Source: Brevibacillus fortis
GTDB lineage: Bacteria; Bacillota; Bacilli; Brevibacillales; Brevibacillaceae
Length of the DNA stretch: 39,775 bases
Reading direction: 5' to 3'
Assembly (NCBI RefSeq): GCF_003013395.1
Contig: NZ_PXZM01000019.1
Location: 1 to 39,775, forward strand
Numbering within the stretch: position 1 is the first letter of the stretch; each line of letters starts with the position of its first letter. Position numbers and translations under genes: made by a program. Below are positions 17,311 through 26,137 of this stretch, in pieces. The notes beneath the pieces were generated by a model, which ran no database searches, was not told the origin of the DNA, and saw only the letters and a program-made list of their open reading frames with translations.

Positions 17311-18603
17311 TTATGCAAATATCGGCAGCATGAGATTCAGCAAGAACAATCCCGCGATGACGTACATGAGCGTAGGCACTTCGCGACGCTTGCCCAATGC
17401 GAGCTTCATGAGCGGATACGCCACGAAGCCAAACGCAATTCCATCTACAATGCTGTAAGACAGCGGGATAATCACGATGATCAAAAAGGCAGGGAAGCCT
17501 TCCGAGAAGTCCTTCAAATTGATATTCTGTACGTTTTGCAGCATCAGTGCGCCAATGATGATAAGCACCGGAGCAATGGCTCCATCCGGAATCATTTTGA
17601 TAACAGGTAGCAAACCGAGTGACAGCAGGAACAAGGTACCTGTTACAAGTGCGGTCAGTCCCGTCCGTCCCCCTGCTGCGATTCCTGCCGCAGTCTCCAC
17701 CGTCGAAACTGTCGGACTGGTTCCCAAAATTCCGGAGATGGCAGCCGACAACGCATTTGCTTGCAGCGAACGGCCAAACTTCTGTGGCTGGCCAAGCATC
17801 GAGGTATGCCCGTGAATCAAGCCAATATTTTCAAAGACGATGACCATCGCCAATGAGAAGGTCGCGATCCAGAATGGCAACGCCCAAATGGCAGAAAAGG
17901 AAAGACCCGCAAACACGCTTCCGTAATCCGCAAACGAAAACGATCCTCCCCCACCCGTCTCGACAATCCCGAACAAAAAGCCAAGTCCTGTACCAACCGT
18001 AATTCCGATCAAGAAGTTGCCCGGTACATTGCGAACAAACAAAATCAACGTAACAATCAAAGTAAGCAGCGTGACGATCACATACGGGCTGGACAAGTCA
18101 CCCAGCGCGACAAACGTAGACGGATTCATGACGATCAGCCCGCCTTTTTGCAGTCCAATGAAGGTCAAGAACAACCCAATCCCTACCGTAATCGCCTCTT
18201 TTAGCGAAGAGGGAATCGCATTGGACAATATCGTCGCCGCCCTGGTAAAGGCAATCACAGTAAAGATCAAACCGGAAACAAAAACAGCAGCCAATGCTTC
18301 CTGCCAAGTGAGGCCCATCGATTGGCATAACGTGAACGTAAACAGGGCATTGATCCCCATGCCGGGAACCAGAATAATAGGAGCGTTTGCCCAGAAGGCC
18401 ATGAGAAGTGACCCAATAAATGCCGTCAATACAGTCGCCAAAATACCTGCTTCCATCGGTATTCCAGCATCATTTAAAATCGAAGCGTTTACGGCAACAA
18501 TGTAGACAATGGTGACAAAGCCAATAAATCCGGCGATGAGTTCCCTTTGAAACGTCGTGTCGTAAGCGCGCAAGTGAAATAGCTTTTCCATCCACGTACG
18601 CAC
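17311..18603 (-). CDS. NCS2-family purine permease (AzgA/PbuG-like)
   Basis: A 430-residue polytopic membrane protein with about 12-14 hydrophobic segments, of the AzgA-like NCS2 group that imports guanine, hypoxanthine or adenine. Recognisable blocks are the N-terminal FQRELIAGFIGFVTIVYIVAVN, the substrate-site segment PGMGINALFTFTL, and GTSPTVSTVETAAGIAAGGRTGL. Translation most likely begins at the GTG at 18603, with GAAGGGG seven bases upstream; an ATG four codons later is an alternative. No purine riboswitch is visible in the 156-bp upstream region. The gene is divergent from a LysR regulator, which may control it. Confidence 0.88.
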   Translation of the reverse strand: MRTWMEKLFHLRAYDTTFQRELIAGFIGFVTIVYIVAVNASILNDAGIPMEAGILATVLTAFIGSLLMAFWANAPIILVPGMGINALFTFTLCQSMGLTWQEALAAVFVSGLIFTVIAFTRAATILSNAIPSSLKEAITVGIGLFLTFIGLQKGGLIVMNPSTFVALGDLSSPYVIVTLLTLIVTLILFVRNVPGNFLIGITVGTGLGFLFGIVETGGGGSFSFADYGSVFAGLSFSAIWALPFWIATFSLAMVIVFENIGLIHGHTSMLGQPQKFGRSLQANALSAAISGILGTSPTVSTVETAAGIAAGGRTGLTALVTGTLFLLSLGLLPVIKMIPDGAIAPVLIIIGALMLQNVQNINLKDFSEGFPAFLIIVIIPLSYSIVDGIAFGFVAYPLMKLALGKRREVPTLMYVIAGLFLLNLMLPIFA

Positions 18604-18679
18604 GGAATTCCCCTTCTTTCCTTTATGTCTTTTCCATGAAGTGAAGATTCACAGGGAACATGCTATCATAGCTTCATCA

Positions 18680-18727
18680 ATATGAAAAATATCCATAAAA
18701 TCTAATTTTCATATCGTTTTCATATGG
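18680..18727. promoter_or_regulatory. Divergent LysR-type control region
   Basis: An inverted repeat ATATGAAAA/TTTTCATAT (about 18680-18688 and 18706-18714) is followed by a further TTTTCATAT (18717-18725), giving three copies of the same half-site between the NCS2 and LysR genes. Regularly spaced half-sites in a divergent gap fit LysR binding. Assignment is inferred. Confidence 0.45.
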
Positions 18728-18759
18728 AACCATTCTCGTAAGGAAAGAAGGCATTGTGT

Positions 18760-19632
18760 GTGGATATTCGGCAACTGCGTTACTTCATCGCCATAGCAGA
18801 GGAGGGTCAGATAACGGGTGCAGCAAAAAGACTGAACATGGCCCAGCCGCCTTTGAGTCAGCAACTGAAGCAAATGGAGGAGGAGCTCGGGATCATGCTC
18901 ATAGAGCGCTCGGGAAAACAAATGGTGCTGACCGAAGCAGGTATCACCCTCTATAAACAGGCACTCAATATCGTTCATCAAATGGAGGAAGCTCTCTCCG
19001 AGGTCAAAGAAACAGGCGAAGGCATTCGTGGGACGCTGTCCATCGGTGTAAGTGCGTTGTCTGCCTACCGCCTTCCAGAACAAATCCGTGTGTTTCAGCA
19101 AAAATATCCGCTCATTACGTATAAGATCTGGAAAGGTGATACACAACTCCTCAATCAGTGGCTGGAGCGCAGAACGATAGAAGTCGCCATCGTGCGCCTC
19201 CCCCACTCGTTGAACAACTGCACCATGATTCCTTTGGAGGAAGAGGATTTCGTGCTCATCGTTCCTGCCAGCTCGCCTTATGCCGATCGCCAGGAAATCG
19301 AAATGCGCGAGATCGCCGAACTCCCGCTTATCATGCCAAGCACGCCAGGATTGGGCATCTACGACTTGATTATCAAGGAATTCTCCCGTCTAGGCGTGGA
19401 CCCGCACGTCATCTGCGAGTGCCCGGACATCTCTCTCATTGTCAGCATGGTCGCCTCCTCTGTCGGTTCCTCCATCGTTCCGATCTCGGCATGGGAGACC
19501 CATCAGAGCGAACAAATTCGCGGGATTCGACTCGCTGGAACTTCTATTTATTCTTCCGCTGCTGTCGTCTGGCAGTCTGGACGCCATCTGTCCAAAGCAG
19601 CAAATCGGTTTATCGAGACGTTTTCGTCGTAA
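18760..19632 (+). CDS. LysR-family transcriptional regulator
   Basis: A 290-residue LTTR. The N-terminal winged helix is canonical (MDIRQLRYFIAIAEEGQITG, then NMAQPPLSQQLKQMEEELG), followed by a periplasmic-binding-like effector domain starting near residue 90 (TLSIGVSALSAYRLP). The GTG at 18760 is preferred because it yields the standard MDIRQLRYF N-terminus and sits eight bases from AAGGAAAGAAGG; a TTG two codons upstream is possible but less likely. It is divergent from the purine permease and 94 bp upstream of the BCCT transporter in the same direction, so either could be its target. Confidence 0.92.
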   Translation: MDIRQLRYFIAIAEEGQITGAAKRLNMAQPPLSQQLKQMEEELGIMLIERSGKQMVLTEAGITLYKQALNIVHQMEEALSEVKETGEGIRGTLSIGVSALSAYRLPEQIRVFQQKYPLITYKIWKGDTQLLNQWLERRTIEVAIVRLPHSLNNCTMIPLEEEDFVLIVPASSPYADRQEIEMREIAELPLIMPSTPGLGIYDLIIKEFSRLGVDPHVICECPDISLIVSMVASSVGSSIVPISAWETHQSEQIRGIRLAGTSIYSSAAVVWQSGRHLSKAANRFIETFSS

Positions 19633-19671
19633 CTCCATTTAAGGGCCATCATATCCGGAATAATCTTGGAA

Positions 19672-19683
19672 ATCCCGCGGGAT
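19672..19683. repeat. Perfect 12-bp palindrome before the BCCT gene
   Basis: ATCCCGCGGGAT is a perfect palindrome located 43 bp upstream of the BCCT start codon. It could be a regulator site; there is no T run to make it a terminator. Confidence 0.4.
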
Positions 19684-19726
19684 GATAAACTATTACCATT
19701 TCTTGTAGATTCCCGGGAGGATAAAG

Positions 19727-21250
19727 ATGACGTTCCTGATATCTTTGGCCATTGTATTTGTCATTGTGCTGTTCGGCGCGATTTCTCCTGAGCTTTTCGC
19801 CTCTGCGGCTTCTCATGTACTGAAAGTGACCACGACGAATTTTGGCTGGTTTTATTTAATCGTGACTTTCGGTTTTCTGATCTTTTGCATCTTCCTTGCC
19901 TTCAGCAGATACGGACAAATCCCTTTAGGCAGCGACGATGACGAGCCAGAGTATTCCCTGCCTACATGGTTTGCCATGCTGTTTTCTGCTGGGATGGGGA
20001 TTGGTCTTGTCTTTTGGGGCGTAGCCGAGCCTGTCTCTCATTACTTCTCTCCGCCAGCAGGTGTGACAGGACAAACGACTGAAGCCGCACAAACCGCTCT
20101 GCGCTATGCGTTTTTTCACTGGGGACTGCATCCTTGGGGGATCTATGCTCTCATTGCCCTCGCTCTTGCCTATTTTCAGTTTCGCAAAGGGGCGAAGGGC
20201 TTGATTTCCTCCACCTTTGGCCCGCTGCTCGGTGAACGCATACACGGACCGATCGGAAAAGGGATCGATATTTTGGCTGTCATCGCCACGGTATTCGGTG
20301 TCGCAACCTCACTTGGCCTCGGAACTCTGCAAATAAATGGAGGCTTGTCTCACCTCTTTGGGTTGCCGTCCAACACCACCGTCCAAATCGTGATCATTTC
20401 CATTATTACCGTGCTATTTCTGCTCTCGGCTACGACAGGACTGGATCGGGGTATCAAGTATTTGAGTAATACGAATCTGGTATTGGCCTTGCTGCTCCTC
20501 CTGTTGACGCTCGTATTGGGCCCAACCTCGTTTATTTTTGACGCCTTCACTAGTACGCTGGGCAGCTATTTGAACAATCTCATCTCGATGAGCTTGCGGC
20601 TGACCCCGTTTACACAAGGGACATGGGTAGCCAACTGGACGCTGTTTTACTGGTCGTGGTGGATTGCCTGGGCGCCGTTCGTCGGCATGTTTATCGCACG
20701 CGTCTCCAAAGGTCGCACCATCAAGGAATTCGTCATTTGCGTAATGCTCGTCCCCAGTCTGTTGAGCTTTATTTGGTTTTCCGTGTTTGGCGGGACTGCG
20801 CTTCACCTCGAAATTTTTGATCAAGCGCCTATTGGTGCCGCTGTGCAACGGGACATCTCCACTGCGTTGTTCCTCGCATTGGAGCAGTTGCCCATGGGAT
20901 ACATTCTGGCTGTCGTTGCGATTCTGTTGATCATCACGTTTTTTATCACGTCGGCGGATTCGGCTATTTTCGTGCTCGGCATGTTGTCTTCTGATGGCAA
21001 CCTGGACCCTTCGAATCGGGTAAAATTCACCTGGGGCGTCCTTCAATCCGCTATCGCGATCGTTCTATTGCTAAGCGGCGGTTTAGAAGGCCTGCAAACA
21101 GCCTCTATTGTGGCAGCGCTGCCTTTTACCGTCATCATGGTCCTGATGTGCTTCTCCCTCGTCATGGCACTACAGGAAGAAGACCGGATCGCGAAAAAGA
21201 AACGGAAGGATCAGCAGAAGAAGCTGGAGCGGTTGTTGAAGGAGTTGTAA
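19727..21250 (+). CDS. BCCT-family betaine/choline/carnitine transporter
   Basis: A 507-residue, 12-helix secondary transporter for quaternary ammonium osmolytes. Family signatures are LFSAGMGIGLVFWGVAEPVSH (helix 3 glycine stretch) and the tryptophan-rich WSWWIAWAPFVGMFIARVSKG segment. A short charged C-terminal tail (EEDRIAKKKRKDQQKKLER) resembles osmosensing tails of OpuD/BetP relatives, though it is shorter than that of BetP. Length is close to OpuD of Bacillus, but glycine betaine specificity cannot be proved. The ATG follows GGGAGG. A strong terminator follows. Confidence 0.92.
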   Translation: MTFLISLAIVFVIVLFGAISPELFASAASHVLKVTTTNFGWFYLIVTFGFLIFCIFLAFSRYGQIPLGSDDDEPEYSLPTWFAMLFSAGMGIGLVFWGVAEPVSHYFSPPAGVTGQTTEAAQTALRYAFFHWGLHPWGIYALIALALAYFQFRKGAKGLISSTFGPLLGERIHGPIGKGIDILAVIATVFGVATSLGLGTLQINGGLSHLFGLPSNTTVQIVIISIITVLFLLSATTGLDRGIKYLSNTNLVLALLLLLLTLVLGPTSFIFDAFTSTLGSYLNNLISMSLRLTPFTQGTWVANWTLFYWSWWIAWAPFVGMFIARVSKGRTIKEFVICVMLVPSLLSFIWFSVFGGTALHLEIFDQAPIGAAVQRDISTALFLALEQLPMGYILAVVAILLIITFFITSADSAIFVLGMLSSDGNLDPSNRVKFTWGVLQSAIAIVLLLSGGLEGLQTASIVAALPFTVIMVLMCFSLVMALQEEDRIAKKKRKDQQKKLERLLKEL

Positions 21251-21258
21251 AAAACAGG

Positions 21259-21303
21259 AAGACCCTTCTATGGAGCATTCTGCTTCGTGAAGGGTCTTTT
21301 TTA
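21259..21303 (+). terminator. Terminator after the BCCT gene
   Basis: AAGACCCTTC (21259-21268) and GAAGGGTCTT (21289-21298) form a 10-bp stem followed by a T run. Confidence 0.9.
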
Positions 21304-21341
21304 TGGTATCATATGGTAAAAATTTCAAAGGATCTGATCAC

Positions 21342-21872
21342 ATGGAATTAGATCATTCTTTTCGAAAAAAGATTGTACCGATACCATACTGGAAATTGAC
21401 AACTGTCTTCATCCTATTCATTGCCTCGTTTATTATCTGGTATGTATGGGAAGATCAAAATCGCCTCTATACTGAAAATCTGTACATGAAACGATCGATT
21501 TTTACAGGAATGATGTATCAAGTGGAATTTCTCAAGGAGCCCCACGGAAACGAAATAGAACTGTACAGCTTTGTAACCCCAAATGCGTGGGTAGATCGCC
21601 AGCAAATGAATAAAGACAATCAACTGGAGTTTTCATTGCTGGAGAATAAAATCGATCTGCTCATTCGAGAAGAGCGAAATGTCATCTTTTATTCCCTAAT
21701 GTTGTTGTACACACTCGCCGTTTGGTATTTACTGCGAAATCTTCTTAGTGACAGTGCCCTTCCTATTTTCGTATTTCTTGCATGTGTTTTCTTCAGCTTT
21801 TCTCTCTGGCGTTCTTGGTTCAAAATACAGGAGTTACTCGAAGACAGCGCTTATTATATGAGCAGATTGTAA
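21342..21872 (+). CDS. Hypothetical membrane protein with three helices
   Basis: 176 residues. One membrane segment lies near residues 16-34 (LTTVFILFIASFIIWYVW). An extracytoplasmic stretch of about 85 residues follows, then two C-terminal helices (FYSLMLLYTLAVWYLL and LPIFVFLACVFFSFSLW). No family is recognised. The ATG at 21342 (MELDHSFRKK) follows AAAGGA; an upstream in-frame ATG at 21303 overlaps the preceding terminator. It ends in a bidirectional hairpin shared with the convergent DUF523 gene. Confidence 0.68.
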   Translation: MELDHSFRKKIVPIPYWKLTTVFILFIASFIIWYVWEDQNRLYTENLYMKRSIFTGMMYQVEFLKEPHGNEIELYSFVTPNAWVDRQQMNKDNQLEFSLLENKIDLLIREERNVIFYSLMLLYTLAVWYLLRNLLSDSALPIFVFLACVFFSFSLWRSWFKIQELLEDSAYYMSRL

Positions 21873-21903
21873 AAGGGGACGCTATCCATCGCGTCCCCCT
21901 TTG
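21872..21903. terminator. Bidirectional terminator
   Basis: AAAGGGGACGC and GCGTCCCCCTTT pair around an eight-base loop between convergent stop codons. Confidence 0.85.
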
Positions 21904-22356
21904 TTATTCATTCGATGCCTTCGCCTCAGATGTTACCTCAATCCCATTTCTACGAAACAGCGCTGCCGTCAGCCCGACACCCGTCACTTTTTTCCCGGAA
22001 AAGCTGCCATCGTAAACAAAGGAGCTTCCACAGGACGGGCTGTTCTCTTTTAAGATGGCGGATGAGGCTCCAACCGTTTTCGCCAGCTTCAGCGCTTGGT
22101 TCGCCCCCATCAAAAATTCCTCGGTAACGTCTCGGCCTGTGTTGTCTATGATACGTGCTTTGCCATCCAGAACATCTTCTCCCGTACCCCCGATGATTTC
22201 TGCTGGCGGTCGTGGTGTTGGCAAACCTCCCAGCTGTTCAGGACAGACAGGGATAGCCTTTCCTTCCCGGAGCAATTGCTCCAGCTCTTGGTCCAAGCAT
22301 GACTTCTGATCGTAACGGCATTCACAGCCGATCAAACAGGCACTGATCACTTTCAT
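21904..22356 (-). CDS. DUF523 family protein
   Basis: A 150-residue conserved bacterial protein of the DUF523 family, whose function is not established. Diagnostic features are the N-terminal SACLIGCECRYD, the segment VCPEQLGGLPTPRPPAEI and the cysteine motif LKENSPSCGS, which resemble potential metal- or cofactor-binding cysteines. The ATG is preceded by a G-rich site (GGTGGGGGA). It lies 23 bp downstream of coaA in the same direction, suggesting one transcript. Confidence 0.9.
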   Translation of the reverse strand: MKVISACLIGCECRYDQKSCLDQELEQLLREGKAIPVCPEQLGGLPTPRPPAEIIGGTGEDVLDGKARIIDNTGRDVTEEFLMGANQALKLAKTVGASSAILKENSPSCGSSFVYDGSFSGKKVTGVGLTAALFRRNGIEVTSEAKASNE

Positions 22357-22379
22357 GACAACCGTCCCCCACCTTTTAT

Positions 22380-23318
22380 CTATAGCTTACGCAGCTTCAC
22401 GCTTTGCACCCTATGATCCTGCCCCTTGTCCAAAATCAATTGAGCGCGAACACGCGTCGGCAAAATGTTTTGGCGCAGGTTAGCTCCATTAATCTCCGTC
22501 CAGATGCCGGTGGCTACCTCAGTCGCCTCCTCGTCAGACAGACTCGCGTATCGCTTGAAATACGAGGATGGATCGGAGAACGCAGTCTGGCGCAGCAGCT
22601 TGAACCGCTCTACATACCATTGCAGGATGTGCTTCTCTTCCGCGTGAACATAAATCGTGAAGTCAAAGAAATCGGAAACAATGACCTCAGAGATACGCGT
22701 ATCGTTTTCGTCACCTCTAGGTGGTTGTAGCACATTCAAGCCTTCCACAATTAATATGTCAGGCTGTCTGACGGTCTGCCATTCATCTGGCACGATGTCA
22801 TACACCAGGTGGGAATAAACTGGCGCTTTCACTTCAGGCAAACCCGATTTTACATCGGATAAAAAATTGATAAAACGACGCAAATCATAGCTTTCCGGGA
22901 ATCCTTTGCGCTTCATGATTCCCCTATCTTCTAGAACCTTGTTCGGATACAGGAATCCATCTGTCGTAACCAAATCGACCTTCGGATGATTCGGCCAGCG
23001 GGACAACAGCGTCTGCAAAATGCGAGCCGTTGTGCTTTTGCCTACAGCCACACTGCCTGCGATGCCGATAATGAATGGCACCTTACCATCCTGGTTCCCT
23101 AAAAAAGTGTGAGTCGCCTGGTACAGCTCCTGCGTGCCCCCGACATACAAATTTAGCAGACGGGACAATGGCAGGTAAATGTCGGCGACTTCTGTCATGG
23201 ACATTTTTTCGTTCAAGCCCTGCAAAAGGGAAAGCTCGTTATCAGATATAGTCAGCGGCGTGGAAGCCCGCAGAGCGCTCCACTGCTCGCGATTAAATGT
23301 AACATAGGGTGATGCCAT
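22380..23318 (-). CDS. coaA: Type I pantothenate kinase
   Basis: A 312-residue cytoplasmic kinase that phosphorylates pantothenate, the first step of coenzyme A synthesis. The Walker A motif is [17 protein letters not shown]. It is surrounded by the type I pattern [12 protein letters not shown] upstream, and [10 protein letters not shown] and RKGFPESYD downstream. C-terminal conserved elements include [15 protein letters not shown] and [18 protein letters not shown] choose the ATG at 23318 ([13 protein letters not shown]): it matches the conserved N-terminus and follows GGAAAGGA. The first in-frame ATG at 23342 would add eight residues and has only a weak ribosome site. Confidence 0.95.
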   Translation of the reverse strand: MASPYVTFNREQWSALRASTPLTISDNELSLLQGLNEKMSMTEVADIYLPLSRLLNLYVGGTQELYQATHTFLGNQDGKVPFIIGIAGSVAVGKSTTARILQTLLSRWPNHPKVDLVTTDGFLYPNKVLEDRGIMKRKGFPESYDLRRFINFLSDVKSGLPEVKAPVYSHLVYDIVPDEWQTVRQPDILIVEGLNVLQPPRGDENDTRISEVIVSDFFDFTIYVHAEEKHILQWYVERFKLLRQTAFSDPSSYFKRYASLSDEEATEVATGIWTEINGANLRQNILPTRVRAQLILDKGQDHRVQSVKLRKL

Positions 23319-23459
23319 GGGAATGTACATCCTTTCCATCATGAAAGTGCTTTCTTTATTTCATCACAAAATTAGTTTACACCAGCATGTCTTTCTTGGG
23401 AACAAGGGTGTTGTCCCAAATCAGACCAGCCCTGCACTTTGCCTTCATGAACACATAAG

Positions 23460-23488
23460 AAAAAAGCCGATACCCCATGGCATCAGCT
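23460..23488 (-). terminator. Terminator after the dps gene
   Basis: On the minus strand AGCTGATGCC and GGTATCGGCT pair around a four-base loop and are followed by TTTTT. Confidence 0.8.
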
Positions 23489-23510
23489 TTGCTTGTAAAA
23501 GAATTTCTCG

Positions 23511-23963
23511 TTATTTACCTAAGTGAGCTTGCAGCATCCACACATGCTTTTGCAAGCTGTCCATAATCCCTAAAAACATGTCACCAGTCGCTTCATCGTC
23601 CCCTGCTTCTGCGGCTGTAATCCCGTCTTGCAGCTCTTTGATCAGGAGTGTAAAATCGCTCACGACTGCCTCTACCATCTGATCCGCGGATTCTCCACCT
23701 GTCGCTTCCTTAATGGAAGCCTGCTCCATACAGGCCTTCAACGTCGAAACAGGCTTGCCCCCAACCGTTAACAGCCGCTCCGCCAGCTCATCCACATTTT
23801 TGGCTGCCTCGTTATATAGCTCCTCAAATTTTTCATGCAGAGTAAAGAAGTTCGGGCCTTTGACAAACCAATGATAGTGATGCAGCTTCATATACAGCAC
23901 AGACCAGTTGGCAACCTGTTTATTAAGTACGTCGGTCACGGGCCGACTCATTGTCATACTCAT
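23511..23963 (-). CDS. dps: Dps-family ferritin-like DNA-protecting protein
   Basis: A 150-residue four-helix ferritin-like protein. The ferroxidase-site signature is present: LHHYHWFVKGPNFFTLHEKFEELYNEAAKNVDELAER, read here as LHHYHWFVKGPNFFTLHEKF at about residues 27-46 followed by an acidic helix (E-x-x-D-E-L-A-E-R). By family knowledge it forms a dodecamer that oxidises and stores iron using peroxide. The ATG at 23963 follows GAGGTGGAG. It is monocistronic, with a terminator downstream. I could not identify a clear PerR box upstream. Confidence 0.93.
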   Translation of the reverse strand: MSMTMSRPVTDVLNKQVANWSVLYMKLHHYHWFVKGPNFFTLHEKFEELYNEAAKNVDELAERLLTVGGKPVSTLKACMEQASIKEATGGESADQMVEAVVSDFTLLIKELQDGITAAEAGDDEATGDMFLGIMDSLQKHVWMLQAHLGK

Positions 23964-24146
23964 CCCGCTCCACCTCTCATCGTATAGATATAGCGTTTGT
24001 AGTATGTGGTGAATGGGGCGTTCCTATTCTTTTCATTTGTGTTTGCTCTTCGAAACGAAGCTCGACGCAAATCTGATCCAGATAAGTCAGCATAACAAAG
24101 ATTGGCATCATCAAAAGATAAACTTTCTCACACCCTGAAAATATAT

Positions 24147-24189
24147 AAAAAAGCTCATTCCTTCTACTCTGGTCAGAGGGAACAAGCCT
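24147..24189 (-). terminator. Terminator after the nucleotidyltransferase gene; left hairpin of the islet
   Basis: On the minus strand AAGGCTTGTTCC pairs with GGAATGAGCTTTTT (some G-U pairs), followed by T. Its sequence closely resembles the hairpin at 27287-27328. Confidence 0.7.
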
Positions 24190-24207
24190 TATTTGCTTAC
24201 TATCCTG

Positions 24208-25104
24208 TTACAAATTTTTCTGAGTTGGGCTTGGCAAACTTTCAAACACATACCCATTAATCCCGGCAAAATCCATCTTTTTACGCAACTCAGTGACAAC
24301 CTGCGTAAAATAGAGCCCACGATCCATGCTGCCAGCATATTTTCTCAAGTCGTAATCGTAGGAAAATGAATCGTATAGGTGATGTAAATCGTCTACAAGG
24401 ACTTTTTTCATATCCTCTTTTTTAATGGCTGGATCGATGCTGCATTCGTTGACGAGGGCTTGTAATGTTTCCTGAAGGGCTTCATTGTCATAGGACGTGT
24501 GTGATAACAGAAACTTTAAATCATACAGATCTTTAAACCGCGGTCGCACAATGGTTTGATGAAGTTTCCAAGCAATCTGGATGGAAAGCGGTACCGTATA
24601 CGGAACCAGGAAGCTGTCTCCAAAGAATGGGCGATACTCTAGAGGAACTGGCTCTTTTTCCATTTCCAAGTTAAACGAAATATCCAGAGAAAGCTCGCTA
24701 TACTGATCTGCGTCTCTTGTTTGACCTTTGAAATAATAGGCGATATCGGTATTTATCGTCGGAAAGTCATCTGCCATGGCATAGTCGATACATCGCCAAA
24801 ATGCATTCTCCCGAAAACTTCTAAACACGATGCCGTCGTTCAAATCCAGTTCGGTCACCTGAATCATCCAATTGGTAAAGGTCTCGTGCGCATGTTCAAC
24901 GTCTCTAATCTTCCCTACATACAACAGGTCGATATCATCCACGTCCCGAGTCTCTCGGTTGTCCAAATATTGTCTTGTTAGAAGGCTACCTTTTAATACA
25001 AAGGGCATATTCACTAGAGCAATTCTTCTCAACAGTGCTTCCAAAACAACAAGCTCTCTCGCCTCATATTCCAACTCTGCTACATCATCATACGTAATCA
25101 TCAT
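24208..25104 (-). CDS. AbiEii/AbiGii-like nucleotidyltransferase
   Basis: A 298-residue protein of the DNA polymerase beta-like nucleotidyltransferase superfamily, closest to AbiEii/AbiGii-type proteins. Visible motifs are VLKGSLLTRQYLDNRETRDV followed by DDIDLLYVG (the GS...D-x-D active site), a later strand LSLDISFN carrying the third acidic residue, and the C-terminal KLHQTIVRPRFKDLYDLKFL helix typical of this group. In AbiE systems the enzyme is a toxin that transfers nucleotides to tRNA, but here no winged-helix AbiEi antitoxin is next to it. Instead, an uncharacterised two-lobed protein ends 17 bp upstream. The ATG at 25104 lies behind a weak GGAGGGTC-like site. A toxin role is possible, not shown. 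Confidence 0.75.
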   Translation of the reverse strand: MMITYDDVAELEYEARELVVLEALLRRIALVNMPFVLKGSLLTRQYLDNRETRDVDDIDLLYVGKIRDVEHAHETFTNWMIQVTELDLNDGIVFRSFRENAFWRCIDYAMADDFPTINTDIAYYFKGQTRDADQYSELSLDISFNLEMEKEPVPLEYRPFFGDSFLVPYTVPLSIQIAWKLHQTIVRPRFKDLYDLKFLLSHTSYDNEALQETLQALVNECSIDPAIKKEDMKKVLVDDLHHLYDSFSYDYDLRKYAGSMDRGLYFTQVVTELRKKMDFAGINGYVFESLPSPTQKNL

Positions 25105-25121
25105 GACCCTCCATCTAACAA

Positions 25122-25703
25122 TTAGGAAATCCAGCCGCTGTCCAGTTCTTCGCGGCTGTCATAAATGCATAGTTCATATTGTTCTTTGATTAATTCGATC
25201 TGATTTACTTGCAAAATAGAATGTATCTTTTCTACTCGATCGTAAAACTGTTTCGGGCTCTCATATTCTCGGACAGTGATAAATCTCACTTTTCCATTCG
25301 CATTCAAAGAGTTTCTAGAAATATGTCCGCCATCACCCTCACATAAATTTCGTAACGCGGCGACATCATCGACCTGTACTTTGCCATGCCATTCGAAGTA
25401 AGGCTTCGAGTTTATGATGGGCTGGTGAAAATACGTTTCTTCCTTTGGAGAAATCTCTACTTTTTTTCGGACGATGGCAAAACCGTTGTTTTGAAACGTA
25501 GCTGCAATCTTTTCCATCTCTTTATTCGCTTCATGAAAATCTGGTCGTTTGATTACTCCTGTTATCATTGGTTGATTAATGTAATTTCCCTGATCCAAGA
25601 CGATCATGACCGGTTTCACTTGTTGCGATTGGCAGAGATCGATAAAAGCTTCCTTTTCATCAAGCTGTACATCGTTGAAGGTAACATGAAACTCAAATTC
25701 CAT
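25122..25703 (-). CDS. Uncharacterised two-lobed partner protein
   Basis: 193 residues. Two similar halves can be recognised by eye. Each opens with a strand (EFHVTF at 3-8; EWHGKV at about 104-109), has a Leu-Cys pair on the first helix (FIDLCQS; LRNLCEG), then a strand and a final helix-strand (EMEKIAATFQ...VRKKVEI; DRVEKIHSILQ...KEQYELC). Other conserved-looking patches are QGNYINQPMIT and GHISRNSLNANGKVRFITVR. The halves suggest two ferredoxin-like lobes; the first HxT resembles one half of a 2H phosphoesterase, but the second lobe lacks Thr or Ser, so activity is doubtful. I do not recognise a named family. It is co-directional with the nucleotidyltransferase and likely co-transcribed and functionally paired. 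The ATG at 25703 follows a GGGAGTG site. Confidence 0.65.
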   Translation of the reverse strand: MEFEFHVTFNDVQLDEKEAFIDLCQSQQVKPVMIVLDQGNYINQPMITGVIKRPDFHEANKEMEKIAATFQNNGFAIVRKKVEISPKEETYFHQPIINSKPYFEWHGKVQVDDVAALRNLCEGDGGHISRNSLNANGKVRFITVREYESPKQFYDRVEKIHSILQVNQIELIKEQYELCIYDSREELDSGWIS

Positions 25704-25810
25704 TACTTCACTCCCTGACTTTCCTTGTATTGCACAATCAATTTATTTCCTTTTCTTCCTATTTGTATCGACATATCTTTTCTATCTCTTAACCGTTTCG
25801 TTTATAAAAT

Positions 25811-25858
25811 AAAAAAGTAGAGGTACGCTGAGAATATTCTCTCAACATATCTCTACTT
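25811..25858 (-). terminator. Large hairpin terminator
   Basis: AAGTAGAG (25815-25822) and CTCTACTT (25851-25858) form outer arms, with an inner TGAGA/TCTCA stem. On the minus strand the hairpin is followed by TTTTTT. It ends the transcript carrying the 25876-26761 genes. Confidence 0.78.
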
Positions 25859-25875
25859 CAAAAGAGTGCTAGTTG

Positions 25876-26091
25876 CTAACCATTTAGCTTGGTGGTTACT
25901 GAAAAGTCCAGAGAGTGTACTTTTATTGACCAATGCCCCAAGATTTCATCGAGTCTTACATCTTGAATCCTAACCTTTGAGCCTAAAGAGCTTTGACCCG
26001 TAAGTTTTGAAATCTGAACGTTAATCTTTGAGCTTTCATCCTCGTAATCGCCAAATAATTTGTAGGATGGCCTAGTTAACCCACTAGGCAA
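25876..26091 (-). CDS. Short orphan ORF or gene remnant
   Basis: 71 residues from a TTG at 26091 with no convincing ribosome site; the frame is closed upstream by a TAG near 26113. The product (YKLFGDYEDESSKINVQI... ending HSLDFSVTTKLNG) has a plausible amino acid balance but no recognised family. It lies 46 bp after the DIP1984-like gene and before a strong terminator. It may be the surviving C-terminal part of a deleted gene. Confidence 0.35.
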   Translation of the reverse strand: MPSGLTRPSYKLFGDYEDESSKINVQISKLTGQSSLGSKVRIQDVRLDEILGHWSIKVHSLDFSVTTKLNG

Positions 26092-26137
26092 GGGACTCTC
26101 GTTTATCAGCTATTCAAATGACTAGCAAATCAAACTG

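Noticed and set aside
18604..18759. Purine riboswitch before the NCS2 permease
   Set aside because: None of the conserved purine aptamer elements could be found in the 156-bp gap; only repeated TTTTCATAT half-sites are present.
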